From positions 1 to 64,000 of the forward strand of contig JARWZW010000049.1 in the NCBI GenBank assembly GCA_029866155.1: a DNA stretch of 64,000 bases. Reading direction: 5' to 3'. The position numbers were made by a program, and so were the translations under genes. The notes below the pieces were generated by a model. The model did not search any database, had not been told where the DNA came from, and worked only from the letters and a program-made list of their open reading frames with translations. Position 1 is the first letter of the stretch. Every line of letters starts with the position of its first letter. Positions 61,801-64,000 of this stretch are shown here, in pieces. The stretch comes from Caulobacter sp. (GTDB taxonomy: Bacteria; Pseudomonadota; Alphaproteobacteria; Caulobacterales; Caulobacteraceae).

Positions 61801-61940
61801 CCATCTTCTTCGGCTTCTTCATCGTCAGCCGCCGCGGCGGGCGCCGGCGTCTGGGCGAAGGCGACAGTCGGCCCAACCATCATCGACGCGGCCAAGCCGG
61901 CGATAAAGGTGGTTCCGAGCAAAAACTTGCGATCCAACAT
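58881..61940 (-). CDS. TonB-dependent outer-membrane receptor
   Basis: A 1019-aa receptor for energy-driven uptake across the outer membrane. A signal peptide (residues 1-29, ending AFAQ) and an acidic linker precede the plug domain (SALVITGSRIKRSEF, LNGRRVGPAG, GSDAVAGVINIITK). A 22-strand barrel ends in ITKRW with a terminal aromatic. The start MLDRKFLL was chosen because GGGGAAAG lies upstream; an ATG 14 codons earlier is less likely. It is of the long oligopeptide/oligosaccharide type seen in Caulobacterales. The divergent S9 peptidase suggests peptide uptake, as an inference. Confidence 0.94.
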   Translation of the reverse strand: MLDRKFLLGTTFIAGLAASMMVGPTVAFAQTPAPAAAADDEEAEEDGAVSALVITGSRIKRSEFTSSSPIQVITSETSTLEGLVDTAEILQQSSIASGSFQVNNQLTGFVTDGGPGANTISLRGLGATRTLVLLNGRRVGPAGTRGTVGPVDLNVIPNSIVERFEILKDGASSVYGSDAVAGVINIITKSNFDGIELNAYGNMPFESGGEQYRLSGSWGKTFDRGYINASVDWRDSKILSRGERDDTACAADYLQNATTGARVDYGNTDPGQGASDKFKCFNLFSRVIRTAQFGDLMYPDAGVTYATGQQGNNAPVVAGFNLVRQARAGFPATFPYAHQDAPAFARASILSPNTTTSFYTTAGYDLTPGLELYGEFLYNKRESEQLGARQFFPSVSGANGGVNAAFKAGYNPLGLSLLPIIPLTSDRSQEVNYWRAVGGLRGDLGRFSWDVFYQHSDSDADYTTDIIYNDRVVAITGAAACNPAAVNISGFSCTDLPGGIDWSSARILAGNFNAAEKAFLFAKETGNTTYKQDLIEATLSGDLFDLPAGPVGAAFGATWRKDEIDDTPGFNEKSGNLWGSTSAGRTAGDDTVNELFAEFEVPVLKGLPGIESLDFQASGRYTQYDSYGEGSTYKIGLNWQITPDWRIRASKGTSFRAPALYELYLANQTSFTNQGAIDSCITWEDDPNPLIQANCAAAGVPTGYTGAGTSSALVVTGGGLGILDAETSDAYTVGVIWTPSFIDLSVAVEYFDFLVNDEIRQFGSANIVRQCYTSNNFAAEPFCTLFSRNPSTAALRPNEIITINNSYVNVAEQVNRGIDLTVRYEHEFDIGRLTFDSQFTWTTRDTTVLLGGAAVEDSNGETSEPDFTGNMSLRFDRGDWTVFWASDLIGKQSDTEDFGGDVFPSTRYSNTCNFTPTGGVRTTGVCTSFLSATGGLATPGALSVLPINVYYKQFNEFTAYHSLSVRKRMDDWTFQVGVQNLFDEAPPSQSAGQFRIGTAALNLYDVRGRRGFISITKRW

Positions 61941-62338
61941 GATGAGCACTTTCCCCAGCAGCCCGTTGACACTCGCGGCCATACGGATGGCCGCCCGCAG
62001 AACCCGAAAGACTCTGCGCGATGAACCGACCCTATGCAGCTTGAGGCGACCTCACAACAATGATGACAGGATTGAGGCCATTCGTCATTCCGGCGTTACA
62101 ATCTCGCCACAGTTGGTGCGCCCCTGGGGCGGGCATTTCTCGCTTGTTGCACGATTGGGCCCGCGGTCTGGGTCACCGGGGCATTTCGCACTAGCCGAAT
62201 GTGGTTTTCCGGATAGATTGCATCGCATTAGCGCTGGGTGAATTGCGGCGCCCGGATTGTGCCGGGAGGGGCCTGGTGAGCGGCGTCATGGCCCTCGCCA
62301 ACCCGATCCGCCTCACCCTACAGACATCGGGGTATAGA
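61941..62338. promoter_or_regulatory. Divergent promoter region between receptor and S9 peptidase genes
   Basis: 398 bases between two divergent starts. It must hold promoters for both genes, but I see no clear consensus pair, operator, riboswitch or small RNA; a TTGACA at 61965 points toward the peptidase without a matching -10. Confidence 0.4.
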
Positions 62339-64000
62339 GTGAGACCAGTCCTTCAATTCCTCCATCGCACGGCGATGGCGGTCTTGGCTGTCGGGGCCTG
62401 CGCCACGGCCGCCGCGGCCCAGGCGCCCAGCTACCGCCTGCCAACCGCCGATGATTTCGGCCGGGAGGCGGCTATCCGCAATGTCTCCCTCTCGCCTGAT
62501 GGCAAGCATATCGCCGCGGTCATGTCTCCGGATGGCCTGACAGCCTATGTCGCCGTCTGGAAGACCGACTCCGTCGACAAGGCTCCGGTGACCGTCGGCT
62601 GTGGCGATCGCAACCGCTGCATGGGTGTCAGCTTCATCAAGAATGACCGGCTGGTCATCAATATCCGCCAGCAGATCAACAGCGGCGCCATCAAGGGCCA
62701 CCTGTTCCGGTCCTTCATCACCAAGCTGGACGGCAGCTCCCAGGTGGCCGTGGACGGCTCCAAGGACCCGAATAATTTCGAAAGCGTCCGGGTCGTCGAT
62801 TCCCTGCCCCGCGATCCGCGCCGCATCCTGGTGACCGTGACCAGCGGCTCCAACGCCGGCAGCTATTATAAAGTCGATGTCTATTCCGGCTCGCGCCAGA
62901 AGGTCTTCCAGGGCTCGGACAAGTTCTTTGAAGAGCGCCGCGACCTGAACGGCGATTTCCGGGCCCGCCAGTCTCTCGGCTACGAGAACGGCGACGCCTA
63001 TATCGCCCAGTGGATCCGCGAGGGCGACAACTGGGTCGAACATTTCCGCTGGTACGCCAAGAACCGCGAACCGACCGAAGTCGTCGGCTTCACCGCCGAT
63101 CCGAACATCCTTTATGTCCGCACCAACAACGGCGGCGACAACACCTCCATCTATGAATACGACATCAAGGCCCGCAAGCTTCTCGAGCAGGTCTTCGCCT
63201 TCAAGTCGTTCGACGCCCAAGGCGTGGTTCAGTCCCGGTCCGCCAACACCTATGGCGACCTGCTGGGCTTCTTCTACGGAGCCGACACGACACACGTCTA
63301 CTGGACCGACGAGAAGCTGGCCTCCCTGACCAAGGGCGTCCGCAAGGCTCTGGGCGTGCGCAATGTTCCCGTTCAATGGACCGACATCGCCACCGGCGAG
63401 AAGATCCGCTACGCCACGGCCGATGGTTTCGACGTCGAGCTGTCCGACTGGTCCGATGACTTCAAATACGCCATCGTCACCAAGGTCGGCCCGCGCCAGC
63501 CGGTGGAATACTACCTTCTGACCGACAGCGGCCAACTGTCCAAGCTGGGCGCCTCGCGTCCCTGGTTTGACACCACGGCCCTGGGGGATGTGCGGCTGGT
63601 TCAGTACGCCGCCCGCGACGGCCTGATGATTCCCGGCATCCTGACCACGCCCCGCAAGGACCTCTATGGTCCCGGCCCCTACCCCACCCTGATCGTTCCC
63701 CATGGCGGCCCCTGGGCCCGGGACGACCTGGACTGGGATCCCACCGGCTGGAACCAGTATTTCACCGCCCGCGGCTATGCGGTCCTGCAGCCACAGTATC
63801 GCGGCTCGGACGGCTGGGGTCAGAAGCTCTGGCGCGCGGGCGACCGCGAATGGGGCCAGAAGATGCAGGATGACAAGGACGACGGCGCAAAGTGGCTGAT
63901 CGCTCAGGGCATCGCCAATCCCGACCGCATCGCCATGCATGGCTACAGCTATGGCGGCTACGCGGCCATGGCAGCCTCGGTCCGGCCCAATGGGCTTTAC
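62339..64000 (+). CDS. Exported S9 family peptidase (acylaminoacyl/dipeptidyl type), cut by window end
   Basis: 554 codons are visible and the frame is open at base 64000. GTG starts a signal peptide (residues 1-28, ending AAAAQ). A beta-propeller domain follows (SLSPDGKHIAAVMSPD at about 50 and similar WD-like turns), then a hydrolase domain with LIVPHGGPWARDD, QPQYRGSDGWGQ and the nucleophile elbow HGYSYGGYAAM (Ser near 536). The Asp and His of the triad would lie beyond the window. It is divergent from the TonB-dependent receptor. Confidence 0.92.
   Translation, partial: MRPVLQFLHRTAMAVLAVGACATAAAAQAPSYRLPTADDFGREAAIRNVSLSPDGKHIAAVMSPDGLTAYVAVWKTDSVDKAPVTVGCGDRNRCMGVSFIKNDRLVINIRQQINSGAIKGHLFRSFITKLDGSSQVAVDGSKDPNNFESVRVVDSLPRDPRRILVTVTSGSNAGSYYKVDVYSGSRQKVFQGSDKFFEERRDLNGDFRARQSLGYENGDAYIAQWIREGDNWVEHFRWYAKNREPTEVVGFTADPNILYVRTNNGGDNTSIYEYDIKARKLLEQVFAFKSFDAQGVVQSRSANTYGDLLGFFYGADTTHVYWTDEKLASLTKGVRKALGVRNVPVQWTDIATGEKIRYATADGFDVELSDWSDDFKYAIVTKVGPRQPVEYYLLTDSGQLSKLGASRPWFDTTALGDVRLVQYAARDGLMIPGILTTPRKDLYGPGPYPTLIVPHGGPWARDDLDWDPTGWNQYFTARGYAVLQPQYRGSDGWGQKLWRAGDREWGQKMQDDKDDGAKWLIAQGIANPDRIAMHGYSYGGYAAMAASVRPNGLY

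Noticed and set aside
58773-62024. A 1083-codon plus-strand open frame
   Set aside because: It is antisense to the TonB-dependent receptor gene, whose domains, signal peptide and terminator are clear. Long antisense frames are expected in GC-rich DNA.
62318-63940. A 540-codon minus-strand frame
   Set aside because: It is antisense to the S9 peptidase, which has a signal peptide and nucleophile motif on the plus strand.

Overview
This 64 kb, GC-rich window looks like chromosome of an alphaproteobacterium of the order Caulobacterales (Caulobacter/Phenylobacterium type). The pointers are a DivJ-like histidine kinase, a MucR/Ros regulator, two DUF2336 proteins, a PAS_5 protein, a cycHJKL cytochrome c maturation operon, a YcgN-type cysteine-cluster protein and a large TonB-dependent receptor. 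Almost all of it is ordinary housekeeping chromosome. The only intact mobile element is one IS5-family insertion sequence. I see no CRISPR array, prophage or integron. The genus is inferred.

Layout. 1-8 kb: the 3' part of glmS, galU, a sugar-nucleotide-type dehydrogenase, two LPS-type glycosyltransferases (GT4, GT9), infC with a probable ATT start, and an MFS transporter. 8-19 kb (minus strand): ccmI-ccmE-ccmF-ccmH joined by 4-base overlaps, then an HtrA protease, then an OmpR-type regulator, its kinase and glnE. 19-24.5 kb: an uncharacterised 437-aa protein, a PepSY/regulator/kinase operon, a DnaJ-like chaperone and a YcgN protein. 24.5-30 kb: a class A penicillin-binding protein, a helical-repeat protein and a DUF2336/proline-rich secreted pair. 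30-33 kb: a NitT/TauT-type ABC importer, followed by a 475-base interval with strong hairpins and no convincing gene. 33-41.4 kb: uup, prfC, three small or uncharacterised genes, a DivJ-like kinase, a soluble kinase and sufE.

41.4-45 kb: an IS5/IS427-type element inserted at the CTAG that contains the stop codon of a PAS_5 gene and the edge of a palindromic repeat, then mucR and a second DUF2336 gene. 45-51.7 kb: a divergent acyl-metabolism locus (aminotransferase-like protein, sulfotransferase-like protein, P450 and crotonase on the minus strand; acyl-CoA ligase and MaoC hydratase on the plus strand). 51.7-64 kb: PilZ, a decayed reading frame, CsbD, an S9A oligopeptidase, GNAT, tRNA-Gln, tRNA-Pro, sppA, a diverged tandem repeat, and a TonB-dependent receptor divergent from a truncated S9 peptidase.

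The best lead for something undescribed is the divergent locus at 45.2-51.7 kb. Its class IV aminotransferase-like protein has no lysine where the PLP Schiff-base lysine is expected. It is translationally coupled to a sulfotransferase-like protein that, from memory, is fused to the same aminotransferase family in plants. Other leads are the structured interval at 32.6-33.1 kb, the ATT start of infC, a MucR with a degenerate zinc finger, and the tandem repeat downstream of sppA.
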